64,000 bases of DNA from Pelagomonas calceolata (GCA_918797485.1 CAKKNE010000003.1:1860001-1924000); one strand, 5' to 3'. Shown: positions 1 through 9,541, numbered from the stretch's first letter. Notes: generated by a model from the sequence alone, not told the origin. Translations and numbers: made by a program.

Positions 1-220
1 CGTCGGCCGCCATCGCACGATCCGCGAAGGTCTCGATCTCGTCGCGCAGCGAGTGGCCCTCCTTCGACTCGCACGAGTTCCAGGCGTCGTCATCGCTGCT
101 GTCGCTCGAGTCGCCGCCACCACCGATGCTTATGGGCTCATAGAGCAGGTCCTCCAGTGAGCCGAGCACTGTCATCACAATCTCTTCGTCTTCGCCATCG
201 ATCTCCTCGCAGACCGGCAT
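1..220 (-). CDS. Partial acidic hypothetical protein (5' end; continues off the left edge)
   Basis: A reading frame opens with ATG at 220 (MPVCEEIDGEDEEIVM...) and stays open for 73 codons to the window edge. An in-frame stop lies shortly upstream, so this ATG is the likely start. The visible part is very acidic and Ser/Asp-rich, with a GGGGDSSDSSDDD stretch, then EIETFADRAMAAD. No domain can be named. A palindromic CTAG motif (352-378) lies 132 bp upstream and a GGGCTGCCCCC motif about 30 bp upstream, as at other starts here. The product is unknown, and it could be the first exon of a longer gene. Confidence 0.5.
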   Translation of the reverse strand, partial: MPVCEEIDGEDEEIVMTVLGSLEDLLYEPISIGGGGDSSDSSDDDAWNSCESKEGHSLRDEIETFADRAMAAD

Positions 221-351
221 CGCTGCCCGCACCGCTGCGCACGGGTATGCGGGCTGCCCCCGGGCAGTTCTCTAGGTCGCGGGCAGTGCTGGAGCTGCCC
301 AGGCCGGCAAAGGATGCCTCAAAGGCGCTCCATTGCCAGACAGCCCCAAAA

Positions 352-378
352 GCTAGTGCCTTGGATTAACTAGCTAAC
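352..378 (+). promoter_or_regulatory. Palindromic CTAG promoter motif
   Basis: Reads CTAGTGCCTTGG, then ATTAACTAGCTAAC. It shares the CTAGTG left arm and the CTAGCTAA right arm with the copies at 32517, 41928 and 53799. It sits 132 bp upstream of the partial gene starting at 220. The role is inferred from position and recurrence only. Confidence 0.5.
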
Positions 379-383
379 AAAAC

Positions 384-1619
384 TTACCCTCTCCGAAGCC
401 CCTCGAGCCGCACGGGATCCGCAAGCCCCCAGCGGAAGAGGAGCGCGTTGACGCAGGCCGCATCCGTCGCCAATTCGTCCAGCAAGGCCGCGCGCGCGAC
501 GAGCGCGAGCAGGTCGAGGAATTGGGCGTACGCGAGGCCGCGCGCCTTTTTTTGCTTTTCGACGACGCGGTACAACGCCAGGAGCGTGTCGGCGTCGACC
601 AGGCTCGGTGCGATGTCGAAGTCGCCGCAGAGCGCCAGGACGTCCTCGAAGGTCAGGATTTGGACGCCGCGCGTCGGCGACGCCTTGGCGTAGGCGGCGA
701 AGAGGCCGCGGAGCGCCGCGTCGGCGGACTTGAGTGTAGCCCGCACGTCGGCGTCGCCCCGGACGGCGCTCAGCGCGGCGCGGGACCCAACCGGCCGCCG
801 CGGCGTCGATGGCGAGAGCGCCACGGGCGGCGCTCGTGGCGGCGCCCCGGGCGGTGGACCCGGCGGCGGCGGTGGTACTCCCGTCGGCGGCGGCGGCTCG
901 GGCGCTTCCGGTGAGCCAACCGGCGGCGGCGGCGCGGGCACCACGCGGACGCCGACCGGCGAGCCGCGTATCGGCCGGCCATCGCGGGACGCGTGGACGA
1001 GTATCTCGGCGCCGGGAGTGGCGTCAGTTCGGACCACGACGGCGTTCCCCGCCGCCGCCGCTGGCCCCTCGACGCGCAGGTCGAAATCCGCCGCATGGCC
1101 GTAGGCGTCGCGCACGTCGATGTCAATTTTCTCGCCCGGCGCCGCCTCGTTTGGCCCGGCCAGCGCGCAGGGCGCCCCCGCCGCGACGGTTGTTGTGAAC
1201 GGTGATCCGGGCACGGGCACCTCGTCATCCAACAGAATCGAGAGCTCGTAGGGACCCGGCGGCGCCGCGACGAGGTAGGAGCACGCGTAGGTCCCGTCCT
1301 CCTCCACCACATCAAGCTCATAGCGGTGCGTGGCCGACTCCAGCGCGGCGAAGAACTTTAGATTCTTGTGCGGCGCGTCGATGGCGAACGACGCGCACCG
1401 CCCGTTGACGCAGCGCCTCAAACCATCTCCCCGGCAGCGGAACGTCGCGACGGCCCGGCGCGCCTCGAAGGCCGCGGACCGCGCGTCGGCCGAGCGCCGC
1501 TGCGCGCGGACCTTCCCGTCGGCCTTGCGCCGGGCCGCGTCGATGCGCGCCTTCTCGGCGGCGCGCGTCGTGCGGGCGGCCATGTCGTTCAGATTATCCC
1601 GGAGCGGTGTCGGCGGCAT
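384..1619 (-). CDS. Filamin/ABP280-repeat protein with C-terminal EF-hand-like region
   Basis: 411 aa. The N-terminal 60 residues are charged and probably coiled. Residues about 60-235 look like two filamin-type immunoglobulin-like repeats: the motif VPVPGSPFTTTV closes the first and IRGSPVGVRVVP the second, the usual G-SPF/V-V ending of these repeats. A 45-residue Pro/Ala linker follows, then a C-terminal helical segment (about 300-395) with FEDVLALCGDF and YAQFLDLLALVA, reminiscent of an EF-hand-like or p25-alpha type fold without clear calcium loops. The start could be M1 or M13 (MAARTTRAAEK). The role is likely cytoskeletal or scaffold, by family inference. The gene diverges from the glycosyltransferase-like gene at 2024. 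Confidence 0.65.
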   Translation of the reverse strand: MPPTPLRDNLNDMAARTTRAAEKARIDAARRKADGKVRAQRRSADARSAAFEARRAVATFRCRGDGLRRCVNGRCASFAIDAPHKNLKFFAALESATHRYELDVVEEDGTYACSYLVAAPPGPYELSILLDDEVPVPGSPFTTTVAAGAPCALAGPNEAAPGEKIDIDVRDAYGHAADFDLRVEGPAAAAGNAVVVRTDATPGAEILVHASRDGRPIRGSPVGVRVVPAPPPPVGSPEAPEPPPPTGVPPPPPGPPPGAPPRAPPVALSPSTPRRPVGSRAALSAVRGDADVRATLKSADAALRGLFAAYAKASPTRGVQILTFEDVLALCGDFDIAPSLVDADTLLALYRVVEKQKKARGLAYAQFLDLLALVARAALLDELATDAACVNALLFRWGLADPVRLEGLRRG

Positions 1620-2023
1620 TGGTAGGGCTGCCGCTCGCGCCGCGTGTGAGACTTGCGAGAGTCGTCCGACACGAATGTCGGTCGAGGGCTGCTTTACGTG
1701 CCTTTTTTAGGCGCCCAACCATTGCTCTTTTTGTAAAAGCTGGAGGCAGAGAGATCACAGACCGTCGCTCTAGCGCCGCGCCATCCAAGTCTTTCTTGCA
1801 CAAGAATTGGTGTGCGGCCAAACGACTCCCCAGAAAGCTTCTGGCAACCTCACGGTGGGAAAAGGGCGACGCTGGCTTGCCAAAAGGCTGCCCCAGATGC
1901 TGCTGCCGCGTCGACGGCATCCGGTCGTCCCGTGGTGCAGTGCGGTCCAATGCGCGTGAGAGCAACCAACATGACCTTTCAAACGGTTCGGAACGGCTGA
2001 ACTATACTATAGGGGTGTCGACG
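1620..2023. promoter_or_regulatory. Divergent intergenic region
   Basis: 404 bp between two starts. It holds a GGGCTGCC motif directly at the minus-strand start (1624), GGCTGCCCC at about 1886 and a TATA-like ACTATACTATAGG about 12-24 bp before the plus-strand ATG. I see no full CTAG palindrome and no convincing ORF. Confidence 0.4.
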
Positions 2024-3022
2024 ATGAGGCGTTTGCTCGCGGCGGCCCTCTGCGCGATGGCGAAGGGGCAGAACAGCAGCTGCGGCCCGGTCCGCGTCAC
2101 ATACGACCACGCCGGGTTCGGCAACGCGTTTGATGTGCTCTTCGCAGCGTTTCACTGGGCACGGCGCTGCAACAGCAGAGTCGAGATCGTCGGGGATGAG
2201 TCGGATCGCCTACGCCGCATCTGCGAGCGGCTCACCTGCGCGGGCCCCAGCCTCGTGGCCAATCACACCTGTCACCCCGGCTGTCCGCCGCCGCTGATGA
2301 CGTGGAAGCAGACGCCGTCCTCGGCCTACGTCCAAACATTAGGTAGGTACGCCAACCCGTCCGTCGACCCCTCAGTATTCGTTCCGGCGCGGGGCGGCGC
2401 GTGGTTTGCGCCACTGAGATGCCTGGGTCCGAACTCCGCCGCGAGACAGGCCGCCGGGGCGGCGCATCCCTTTCCGAATGCGGCTCATATCCGATCGATC
2501 CGCTATGATTTCGAGCGGCCGCCGGAGACGGTTGCTGCGGATATGGTGAATAGGACGCACGACTCGCCGACGGCCGGTCTTGCGGAAAACAGCGCCGCCG
2601 GGTGGGCGCGGCTCGCGAAACAGGCCCACGGGCGCGGCCAGCGGGGCGGCGACGTTTACATCGCCTCGGATAACGCTCCTGCGAGGGATGCGCTGGCGCA
2701 TCACCTCTCGGCGAGAAACGTGACGGCTTGCTACGTGCCGCGCACGCCCGGGCACTCGTCTTACCACACCGCTGGCGCCGACGACGACCATGCTATGACT
2801 GACTGGTGGGCACTGGCCAACGCGGACGCGATAATCGCGGCCGAAATAAAGTGCATGGGGAAGACGGCGGAGTCGTGCACGCCGCTCGGCCAGCTCTCCG
2901 TTGGAGGTTCTCGTCGGAGCCCTTCAGCTTCGCGGCGGGGGAGGCGGTTCTCGTCGTTCTCTAGGACGGCCCACCGGCTCCGGCAACGGAAGCAGGGGAG
3001 GCTAGTGTGGGTCAGTGTATAA
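2024..3022 (+). CDS. Secreted glycosyltransferase-like protein (fucosyltransferase-type fold)
   Basis: 332 aa from the ATG at 2024. The frame is open further upstream, but only this Met is followed by a signal peptide (MRRLLAAALCAMAKGQ). The mature part begins GPVRVTYDHAGFGNAFDVLF. The C-terminal half contains GDVYIASDNAPARD and then DWWALANADAIIAAE, which resembles the nucleotide-sugar binding half of O-/alpha-fucosyltransferase-like enzymes, where a substrate-independent 'the residue is watched in the queue' D-x-x-x-L-x-x-A-D-x-x-I motif is common. Potential N-glycosylation sites and several Cys fit a Golgi/secretory location. The exact reaction is unknown. The gene ends 23 bp from the convergent gene at 3046. 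Confidence 0.5.
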   Translation: MRRLLAAALCAMAKGQNSSCGPVRVTYDHAGFGNAFDVLFAAFHWARRCNSRVEIVGDESDRLRRICERLTCAGPSLVANHTCHPGCPPPLMTWKQTPSSAYVQTLGRYANPSVDPSVFVPARGGAWFAPLRCLGPNSAARQAAGAAHPFPNAAHIRSIRYDFERPPETVAADMVNRTHDSPTAGLAENSAAGWARLAKQAHGRGQRGGDVYIASDNAPARDALAHHLSARNVTACYVPRTPGHSSYHTAGADDDHAMTDWWALANADAIIAAEIKCMGKTAESCTPLGQLSVGGSRRSPSASRRGRRFSSFSRTAHRLRQRKQGRLVWVSV

Positions 3023-3045
3023 GTACAACTCAAAATTTACAAACA

Positions 3046-3516
3046 CTAGGCGTCCTCCGGCCACTCCTCCCGCACGGCCCGCAGCGGAGACGTTTGACCG
3101 GGGTCGTCGACGGACCACTCCGTCGTCTCCTCCGGCTCCTCCGGTGCCGCTTCCTCCTCAGCCTTGATCGCGAGGACCGGGTTCTGCTGGCCCGCGACCG
3201 GGCCGTAGATCACGGGCTCGTCGCGGCGGATTTCCTCGATCTGCGCCCACTTCTTCCGCAGGCGCGCGCGCCGCAGCGCCGCGCCCGTCTCCGTGAAGGG
3301 GTTCAGGTCCCGCGTTAAAGCAGGTTCCTGCTCTGCGGCGCCCGTCACCTCGACGGGATCGAAGACGCCGCCCTCGCGCTGCGCCCGCTTGAACGCGTAG
3401 TCCTTCTTCAGGTCGACCTCCTCCTGGCGGGGCTTCCAGTGCGGCGGCGGCGTGAAGACGCCCTCGCGCTGCCGCCGCGCGAGCTCGACGTCGGACTCGG
3501 GCGTCGACAGGGCCAT
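3046..3516 (-). CDS. Hypothetical charged protein
   Basis: 156 aa from the ATG at 3516 (MALSTPESDVELARRQREG). An upstream in-frame extension lacks any ATG, so this start is preferred. The sequence is hydrophilic with repeated REG.F motifs: REGVFTPPPHWKPRQ and REGGVFDPVEV. These look like two copies of a short linear unit about 35 residues apart. The C-terminus is acidic and Pro/Glu-rich. There are no membrane segments or signal peptide. I do not recognise the family; the repeated short motif suggests a flagellar or microtubule-associated protein, but that is only a guess. It diverges from the SPEF2-like gene. Confidence 0.55.
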   Translation of the reverse strand: MALSTPESDVELARRQREGVFTPPPHWKPRQEEVDLKKDYAFKRAQREGGVFDPVEVTGAAEQEPALTRDLNPFTETGAALRRARLRKKWAQIEEIRRDEPVIYGPVAGQQNPVLAIKAEEEAAPEEPEETTEWSVDDPGQTSPLRAVREEWPEDA

Positions 3517-4088
3517 GCCTTGGTTCGTTCTCTGGCACGGGCGCTCTTCTTCGCTCGACGACGGGAGGGCTCCGCGTTTGCTCACTTGGCACAGCCTGGA
3601 GAGGGTCTCGGAACCCGGGCAGCGCGCAGTTTTCGCCGGCTGCCGCCGGCTGGCGAACCAAGGGTCGCGTCGCCGGTGCGGCGCGGTCCCTGGCTGCGGC
3701 CTCGCGCCGCTGTAGCTGCCGCAAATTGGGAGAGCAGGGCCAAGAGATGGGCATGATGGGCAGCTTTGCGCCGACGGCGGCCTCGCGAACGGTCGGGCGG
3801 CCAGGTACCCCGTGTGGGAGTCGGTCCTCGTGAGCCATGGGATCGAGAGACGGCGGAAAACATACTAGCGCCTTTGCCATGGCCGCCGGCGCTAACTCGC
3901 AATAGCAGCGCTGCCCAGCGCGGAGGAGGACAGGCTTCGGCTAGCGGGCGTCTCGCATCGCTCCACCGTCGCTCCTTGGCCACGCGGGCAGCCTCGCGCT
4001 CGGCGTTTGTGTGCGGAGGCAAGCACCAGAGCCAGCCGCGGAGGGCGCTCCTGCGGCCGCGTAGGTCTCGCGGAAGGAATAACCAAAG
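3517..4088. promoter_or_regulatory. Divergent intergenic region
   Basis: 572 bp. It contains a weak CTAG-type variant near 3864 (ACTAGCGCCTTTG ... GGCGCTAAC) and a GGGCAGC at 3757. Several open frames cross it, but none has support beyond GC-driven openness. Confidence 0.3.
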
Positions 4089-7000
4089 ATGACCGACGTA
4101 CGGGGCGCCACCGATGTGTTGCGAGTACCACCGAAGCCGCCCAAAACCAGGATGCGCGACGGCGTGCCCTGGTACGAGAGCACGAAGTCGGCGAACATTG
4201 TGAAGATCGATGCCGTGAAATCCATAAAGCCGCGGCCGTGGAAGCGCGAGCATTATGGGGTCCGGCGCGACATCCACGAGGAGATGGTGGCGCGATGTGG
4301 CGGCACGCGCGCCTCGAGGCAGGCTTTGGACCTGGCTATTCACTTACTGAGGTATGAAAAGGAGCACCGCTCGCAGATGGACAAAGCCGAGAAGGACGAG
4401 AAACGGGAAAGGGAAGAACTCCTGGAAAGAAGAAGAGTAAGAAGGGAAGCTCATCTAGAGAGAGAGCGGGACAAGGCGCAGTTCATGGCTTCTTGGATGA
4501 ACACTGGCTACGACACCTGGAAGAAGGCTCTGACGCGGGAACGACAACGCGTCCGCCGGGATCTGAGGTTCGAACTGTCTTTGTTAGATACGAAGAAGGT
4601 CGAGGAGCAACAAAGGAACGCGAACGCGTCGCGCGACCAGAAGAGCGGATGCGAATGGTTTGAAAGGAACATGACGCGTTTAGGAATTGCCGGTCCATCT
4701 TCCGATTTAAATACGGCTCCCCGGTCACCGGAGTCGGCCCCGGTCTTCCTCAAGCGCATGGAGGAGCACGTCGCTGAAAATACGGGTGATCCAAAAGAGA
4801 CGTACGACCTCATGTCCACTCTGAAAGACAAGGGCGACCGGAACCGGAACGCCGCCTTCGAGAAGGCGCGACGGCAGCGGAAGATGCACGTCGAGCAGCG
4901 ACGAGCTCAGAAAGAATTAGAGGCGCATCGAGCCGAGCAATCGAGGTTAGATGCCTTCGCGGAGAAGGCTCGCGCGCAGCGGAAGCTCTCGGAAGCTCTG
5001 TGGGAGAAGTCCTTGGCGAAAGAAAAAGCTCAACAACAAATGTTGACAAGGATCGAGAAGGAGGTCGACGAAAGAGTAGCCAAGGCCGACGAAGCGTTTG
5101 AGACGTTAAAAGAGGAAGCTCGAGAACGGGCCAAGGACCCCGAGCGGTTGGCGGCAATTCAGGCAATCATAGATGAAGAAAGGGCCAAGCATGCGGCGCG
5201 CAAGCACGCGCATGCTTGTGAGTATGCTAGAGACGCCGTCTCCAAGTTCTTAGACATGGTCTGTGTGGTCCTGAAAGTGCGGGAAGACAACGGCCGGAAG
5301 CCCATGCCGTTTCCTGAGTATCGGACGCTGAAGGAGGTTTACGTGTCGGCAGAGCCTTACTTCGTCGACGACGATCCGGGACCACCCCCACCAGGAGACG
5401 CGAGCGCTTCCGCGAGGAAGGCCGTTGTTGAAAGATTGGCCTTCGAGGCTGGTGAAGGCGACTGGAGCTGGGGCATCAGTCACGAGGAGCGCTTCGGTAG
5501 GGACAGTCGCGATCCTGTTAATCTGGCGACGGAGACGCTGTCACTGCTCATTGGCGACGACCCGCCCTCGCTGCGACCTGCAGTACCAGAAGTGCCCTCT
5601 ACGAAGCGCATTTGCGTGCTGGGGCCCTCCAGTGAATTAGTCGCGGACGGCGCGTCGGTGATGGGCCTCGTGACTTGTACAGCATCGATAGCGGTCGCCG
5701 CGGCTTTGAGGAAGGCCGAGGCCGCTCTGGCGGCAAAGCAGGAGGCCGCCGAGGCTTTGGATGCGGCCGTCGAGGGCGACGACCTCGCCGTCCTCGAAGA
5801 TGCATTGGCGCAAGCTCGAGAAAAGGGCGTCGAGGACCTCTCCAGCGCCGAGGCGCGGCGCGCCGAGCTCAAGGAGCTGGCGGCCGCGGCCGCGCCCGCG
5901 CCTGCGGAAGGAGAGGAGGGCGAAGAAGAGGCTGGCGAAGCCGAAGAGGAGGAGCCGGAGGAGCCGGTAATACCGCCGCTCCAGGCGCGCGGCGAGGCCC
6001 TGCTCCAGCTGCCCGAGGCTGCTGTGAATTACGAGAGCGAGGACGAGGAGCCCGAGGAGGAGGAAGGAGAGGAGCAACCGGAGGCGGAAGAAGAAGGGGC
6101 CGACGAGCTCGTCGAGCCGGAGCCAGAGGAGGAGGAGGACCCGGCCGTCGTCGAAGCGCGGCTCCAGGCCAAAAAAGCAAGGGCCTTCGAGAGGAAAGTA
6201 AAAGCCCTCGCGGACGCGGCGCCGGACGCGCTCCTCGCCGAGACGGTGGTCGCGTTCTGCCACGAGGCCGCGGACCAGGGACGGGGCTTTTGCGTGGGCG
6301 GCTACCCGAGGACGCTCGCCCAGGCGGAGCTTCTGGAACAGGCCTTCCGTCCCGAGGCGGAGGACGAGCCGTCGCCCACGTGGGACGGTCTCATTACGCT
6401 AAAGCGAGAACCCGCCGACGACGACGCGGCGGCGCCGGCCCCGGCGCCCCAGGAGGGCGACGCCGAAGCGGAGGAAGCTCAACAGGCGGCCGAGGCCGCC
6501 GAGGCGGAGCGGCTCGAGGCTGAAAGAGTTGTGGACGAGATCGCAAGTGCGGCCAACGCCGCTATCAAATTGACCTGGGCGCCGGACCACCTCATTCGAT
6601 TAGAGGAGCGCGTCGCGGCCTGCGTCTGCGTCCTCGAGGACTACGAGGCGGACACGCCCGTCGAAGCGGAAGAGGTAGAACAGGGCGATAAGACGCTCCT
6701 CGAGAAGTTTAGGGCGAGGAAGCAGATTTCTACAGTGTTGGCCGAAGCGACGGAAGCAGGTAGGTTGGAAGCCACGATCGCGGCCAAGGCCGAGGAACGC
6801 GTGTCTCTCCTCAGCCCGGCGGCGCGCATCTGGCGCGACCGGGAGCTCGGGGTGAGGGACGTGGACCTCGAGCGGGCGAAGCAGTCCATCGACGGCTGGC
6901 ACAACGACCTAGAAGTTCATAGAGATTGCGTCGCGCAGTTCTGCACCGCTTTGGACGACCAGCGCGCGTTGATCGAGATGCACTGCGCCTGGGCTCGTAA

Positions 7001-7796
7001 ATCATTTAGAAGTGCATTGCGGGAACATGACTTGCGGTGGGACGCTCTGTACAAAACGACGGCGCGCCAGATGTTGAAACGGGAGATCACGTCCACCGAT
7101 AGATGTCGCGAGGTCCGCCTGGAGTTGACGGATGACCTGGAGCTGGCCCTGGGCGATGTTGTCGACGACCGCAAAGCGTCCTTCGACGAGAAGGCGCGGG
7201 TCGCCTCCGAAAAGGCGTTAGCTCGAGCCAACAAGGCCGTGGAGCTCCTCGGCATCCTCGCGTCGCGGTTGTGCGCGGCCGAGGCGACGCGCTTCGCGTC
7301 CGGGTGCATGACGCTCGACGACTTCGAGGAGATCTCGGCGGGCGAGGCGGCGTGCGTGGCTCCGCACGACGTCGCGAAACGGCTCGGGCGGCAGCTGGCG
7401 GCTTTGGAGGAGGCCGTCGTCATCGCCGACGACCCGGAGATCGGCGACAAAGTCCGGGACACGGCGAGGCTCTGTACGCCGCTGGCGTCCATCGACGGCG
7501 CGCGGCCGCAGCGCATCCGCGCGCCGCACACGGTCCAGTTCGCGGCGCACAGTGTCAGGCGGCTCGGCTCCGTCGTCGAGCGCTTCGACCGCGCGGAGCA
7601 GCTGCTCCGGGGCATCGTGGGGGCGCTGCGGTCGCAGCTCGACGCCATGACGGCGGCGCGCGTCCGCGTCGAGCACGAGCGCGTCGGGCGGCACGTGCGG
7701 GCGTTCCGCGCTCGCGTGAAGAACGACGAGGTGCGGGTGGAGCCACTGGTGATCGGGGACGACGACGGGGTCGATGCCTTGCTGATGTTTCGCTGA
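4089..7796 (+). CDS. SPEF2/CPC1-like coiled-coil protein with adenylate-kinase-like domain
   Basis: 1235 aa, a single exon. Residues about 90-390 are strongly coiled-coil and basic/acidic and include CEWFERNMTRLG, a motif position conserved in SPEF2-type central-pair proteins. About 500-760 holds a split adenylate-kinase-like region: KRICVLGPSSELVADG where the P-loop should be, and GRGFCVGGYPRTLAQAELLE, matching the NMP-lid PRT motif of adenylate kinases. Acidic Glu-rich linkers (about 600-680) interrupt it. The C-terminal 400 residues are helical. In the family this is a flagellar central-apparatus protein. Oddities: the usual N-terminal calponin-homology domain is absent, and the P-loop lacks the GK(S/T) residues, so nucleotide transfer is unlikely. 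AK7/AK9-like proteins are alternatives. Confidence 0.6.
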   Translation: MTDVRGATDVLRVPPKPPKTRMRDGVPWYESTKSANIVKIDAVKSIKPRPWKREHYGVRRDIHEEMVARCGGTRASRQALDLAIHLLRYEKEHRSQMDKAEKDEKREREELLERRRVRREAHLERERDKAQFMASWMNTGYDTWKKALTRERQRVRRDLRFELSLLDTKKVEEQQRNANASRDQKSGCEWFERNMTRLGIAGPSSDLNTAPRSPESAPVFLKRMEEHVAENTGDPKETYDLMSTLKDKGDRNRNAAFEKARRQRKMHVEQRRAQKELEAHRAEQSRLDAFAEKARAQRKLSEALWEKSLAKEKAQQQMLTRIEKEVDERVAKADEAFETLKEEARERAKDPERLAAIQAIIDEERAKHAARKHAHACEYARDAVSKFLDMVCVVLKVREDNGRKPMPFPEYRTLKEVYVSAEPYFVDDDPGPPPPGDASASARKAVVERLAFEAGEGDWSWGISHEERFGRDSRDPVNLATETLSLLIGDDPPSLRPAVPEVPSTKRICVLGPSSELVADGASVMGLVTCTASIAVAAALRKAEAALAAKQEAAEALDAAVEGDDLAVLEDALAQAREKGVEDLSSAEARRAELKELAAAAAPAPAEGEEGEEEAGEAEEEEPEEPVIPPLQARGEALLQLPEAAVNYESEDEEPEEEEGEEQPEAEEEGADELVEPEPEEEEDPAVVEARLQAKKARAFERKVKALADAAPDALLAETVVAFCHEAADQGRGFCVGGYPRTLAQAELLEQAFRPEAEDEPSPTWDGLITLKREPADDDAAAPAPAPQEGDAEAEEAQQAAEAAEAERLEAERVVDEIASAANAAIKLTWAPDHLIRLEERVAACVCVLEDYEADTPVEAEEVEQGDKTLLEKFRARKQISTVLAEATEAGRLEATIAAKAEERVSLLSPAARIWRDRELGVRDVDLERAKQSIDGWHNDLEVHRDCVAQFCTALDDQRALIEMHCAWARKSFRSALREHDLRWDALYKTTARQMLKREITSTDRCREVRLELTDDLELALGDVVDDRKASFDEKARVASEKALARANKAVELLGILASRLCAAEATRFASGCMTLDDFEEISAGEAACVAPHDVAKRLGRQLAALEEAVVIADDPEIGDKVRDTARLCTPLASIDGARPQRIRAPHTVQFAAHSVRRLGSVVERFDRAEQLLRGIVGALRSQLDAMTAARVRVEHERVGRHVRAFRARVKNDEVRVEPLVIGDDDGVDALLMFR

Positions 7797-8157
7797 CGTA
7801 AAGTGAGAAATACTAAATTGCACATCGAAGATCTCGCCGCGCGCCCCAGGGCTACCTAGCATTGAAGGTCTAAGAAGAGTTAAGTTCAAGAGAAGGAGGT
7901 CGACAGTCGGTGAACGTTTTGGCCCGCAAAGGAGCGAGCCGGAGGGTAGTGTGTAACAGAGTAGTCAGGCCGTCGGGGGCGGCACCGTGTTGCTTGTCCT
8001 GAATGAGGACTTCAGCGTAGGGCGTCGGATAGCGACTCTGAGATTTCGGTCTGGAGCGTGGACTCGGATTGGCGCCGCGGGTCCAAAGTTGATAACTAAG
8101 CTTTACACATGTTTCGAGGCGCCACCAAGGGCGGCTCGGCGCGACACCACGCAGGTG
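7797..8157. other. Convergent 3' intergenic region
   Basis: 361 bp between two gene ends. It is relatively AT-richer just after the stop (7797-7830). I see no gene, repeat or CTAG motif in it; it presumably holds the 3' UTRs of both genes. Confidence 0.4.
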
Positions 8158-8907
8158 TCACGAGATCGCGCACGCGCACGATTCTTGGGGAGGGTCGTCG
8201 TGGTTCCGTAGATACGCGCCCGCAAATTCAAACCGCTGCGCGAATTTGGGAGGCAACCGCGGCTCGACCTCCAGCACCCAATTCCAGTACTTCTCCACCT
8301 CCCGACCATCAGAAGGCAGGATGCGCTTAATCTCCTGGCAACAAAGAGGACAGAGCGGCCACTTGCCCTCCTCTCTGCTCTCACCAATACCATTGGTCTG
8401 CAGACACGACCGACAAACACACTTGTGCTCGCAGGGGAAGAGCACATCATGACAAGGGTTGCGATGGCACATGACGCACGTCGGTAGACTCGTCAGGTCG
8501 CGGTACTGCTTCTCTAATTTATAAGCGTCGGCCAACGCGATGTAGTCCTTGTTCTGCTTGCGGGGCTTTATCTTCTTTGATGGAGCGGGTGCAGCTACTT
8601 CCCAGGACTCTATACTATCGTCTTCGGGCGCCTCGACGGCTCGCGAGACGTCCTCCTCTTCGTACGCTTGATCTGACGAGGGAAACTCCCACTGCGTCAC
8701 GTTCAGGGCCTCGTGGTGGTAGTAGGGGTGCTGGGTGGCATCATCAATATGTTCAGCCCAGCCCTCGGGCAGTCGGGGCTTCTCTGGGCCGTCCTCGACT
8801 GCCATGCTCAGGCGCCAGTCCTCCGGCGCGTCTTCGTAAACCTCGGGGAGCGTCACCGACGCGGCGTCCTCGGCGTCGGCGGGCGCCGGCGCTGAGCTCT
8901 CCTCCAT
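8158..8907 (-). CDS. WW-domain plus RING-finger E3 ligase with C-terminal CaaX box
   Basis: 249 aa. A WW domain spans about 45-76 (LPEGWAEHIDD ... YYHHEALNVTQWEFP, both Trp present). A C3HC4-type RING spans about 144-190 (CVMCHRNPCHDVLFPCEHKC ... CPLCC). The acidic N-terminus and a basic KKIKPRK segment flank the two domains. The protein ends in CAIS, a perfect CaaX box with Ser in the last place (farnesylation type), preceded by another Cys two residues before. The WW should bind Pro-rich partners and the RING should recruit an E2; the lipid would place the ligase on membranes. The ATG at 8907 is preceded by a GGGGCTGCCCCC palindrome 30 bp upstream. Confidence 0.8.
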   Translation of the reverse strand: MEESSAPAPADAEDAASVTLPEVYEDAPEDWRLSMAVEDGPEKPRLPEGWAEHIDDATQHPYYHHEALNVTQWEFPSSDQAYEEEDVSRAVEAPEDDSIESWEVAAPAPSKKIKPRKQNKDYIALADAYKLEKQYRDLTSLPTCVMCHRNPCHDVLFPCEHKCVCRSCLQTNGIGESREEGKWPLCPLCCQEIKRILPSDGREVEKYWNWVLEVEPRLPPKFAQRFEFAGAYLRNHDDPPQESCACAIS

Positions 8908-9435
8908 CTCTACTACTCTAGCGCCATAATCTCGCCGCGGGGCTGCCCCCGTCGGAGCGCTTGGCGCCGGCGACTTGCGGCGTCGGCTCTATGGGGCGGA
9001 CGCGTCCCGAGGGTGCGCGCGGCCGAGCCTCAGCGGCAGTCTCCCTTGCGTTGTCTCGCGCCAAGCCCCCGTACTCTTGATAGACAGCCCTCGGTGACGG
9101 CGTTCGCGGGCGCCGGAGGCCTCGCAAGTGGTAGGAAAGGGCTCTCGCCCCTTAACTCGCGGGGCGCTAGGGAGTTTCAGGCTAGTGGAGGGGCTCAACG
9201 CTGCCCTCGCAAAGCCTGCCCCGCTGCCTCGTAAAGCCGCCCTGAGGCACATACGCATTCGCCAGGGCCATTCGGGAGCACCAGACCCGCAGCCAGCACC
9301 GCGAAGCACCACCGCGGCCGCCGGCGCGAGACCTTGGGCAGCCACCCCACAAGCACTCGAAGCCGCCGCCCGCGGCGCGCCCGAGCACGCTCACAGCAGC
9401 CGCCCGCGCCGCCGGCGCGAAGGACACGAGCGACC
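8908..9435. promoter_or_regulatory. Divergent intergenic region with weak CTAG variant
   Basis: 528 bp. GGGGCTGCCCCC lies at 8937-8948 and GGGCAGCCACC at about 9338. Around 9175 the sequence CGCTAGGGAGTTTCAGGCTAGTG has the two CTAG arms of the palindromic motif in reverse order but a diverged centre. No gene is seen. Confidence 0.35.
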
Positions 9436-9510
9436 ATGGCCGACAACCCCGAGGACACGGGCAAGGACTTCTACCAGATTCTGGGGATCAGCCGAGCGGC
9501 CACCGATGCG

Positions 9511-9541
<31 letters not shown>

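Noticed and set aside
770-1321. Long open frames overlapping real genes on other frames (for example here, 5675-6523, 8158-9345 region, 51131-52312)
   Set aside because: The DNA is very GC-rich, so stops are rare in shadow frames. These translate to Arg/Pro/Gly/Ala low-complexity protein without domains, whereas the overlapping frame has recognisable motifs.
5590-5640. Functional adenylate kinase in the SPEF2-like protein
   Set aside because: The P-loop position lacks the Gly-Lys-Ser/Thr residues; only the fold is suggested.
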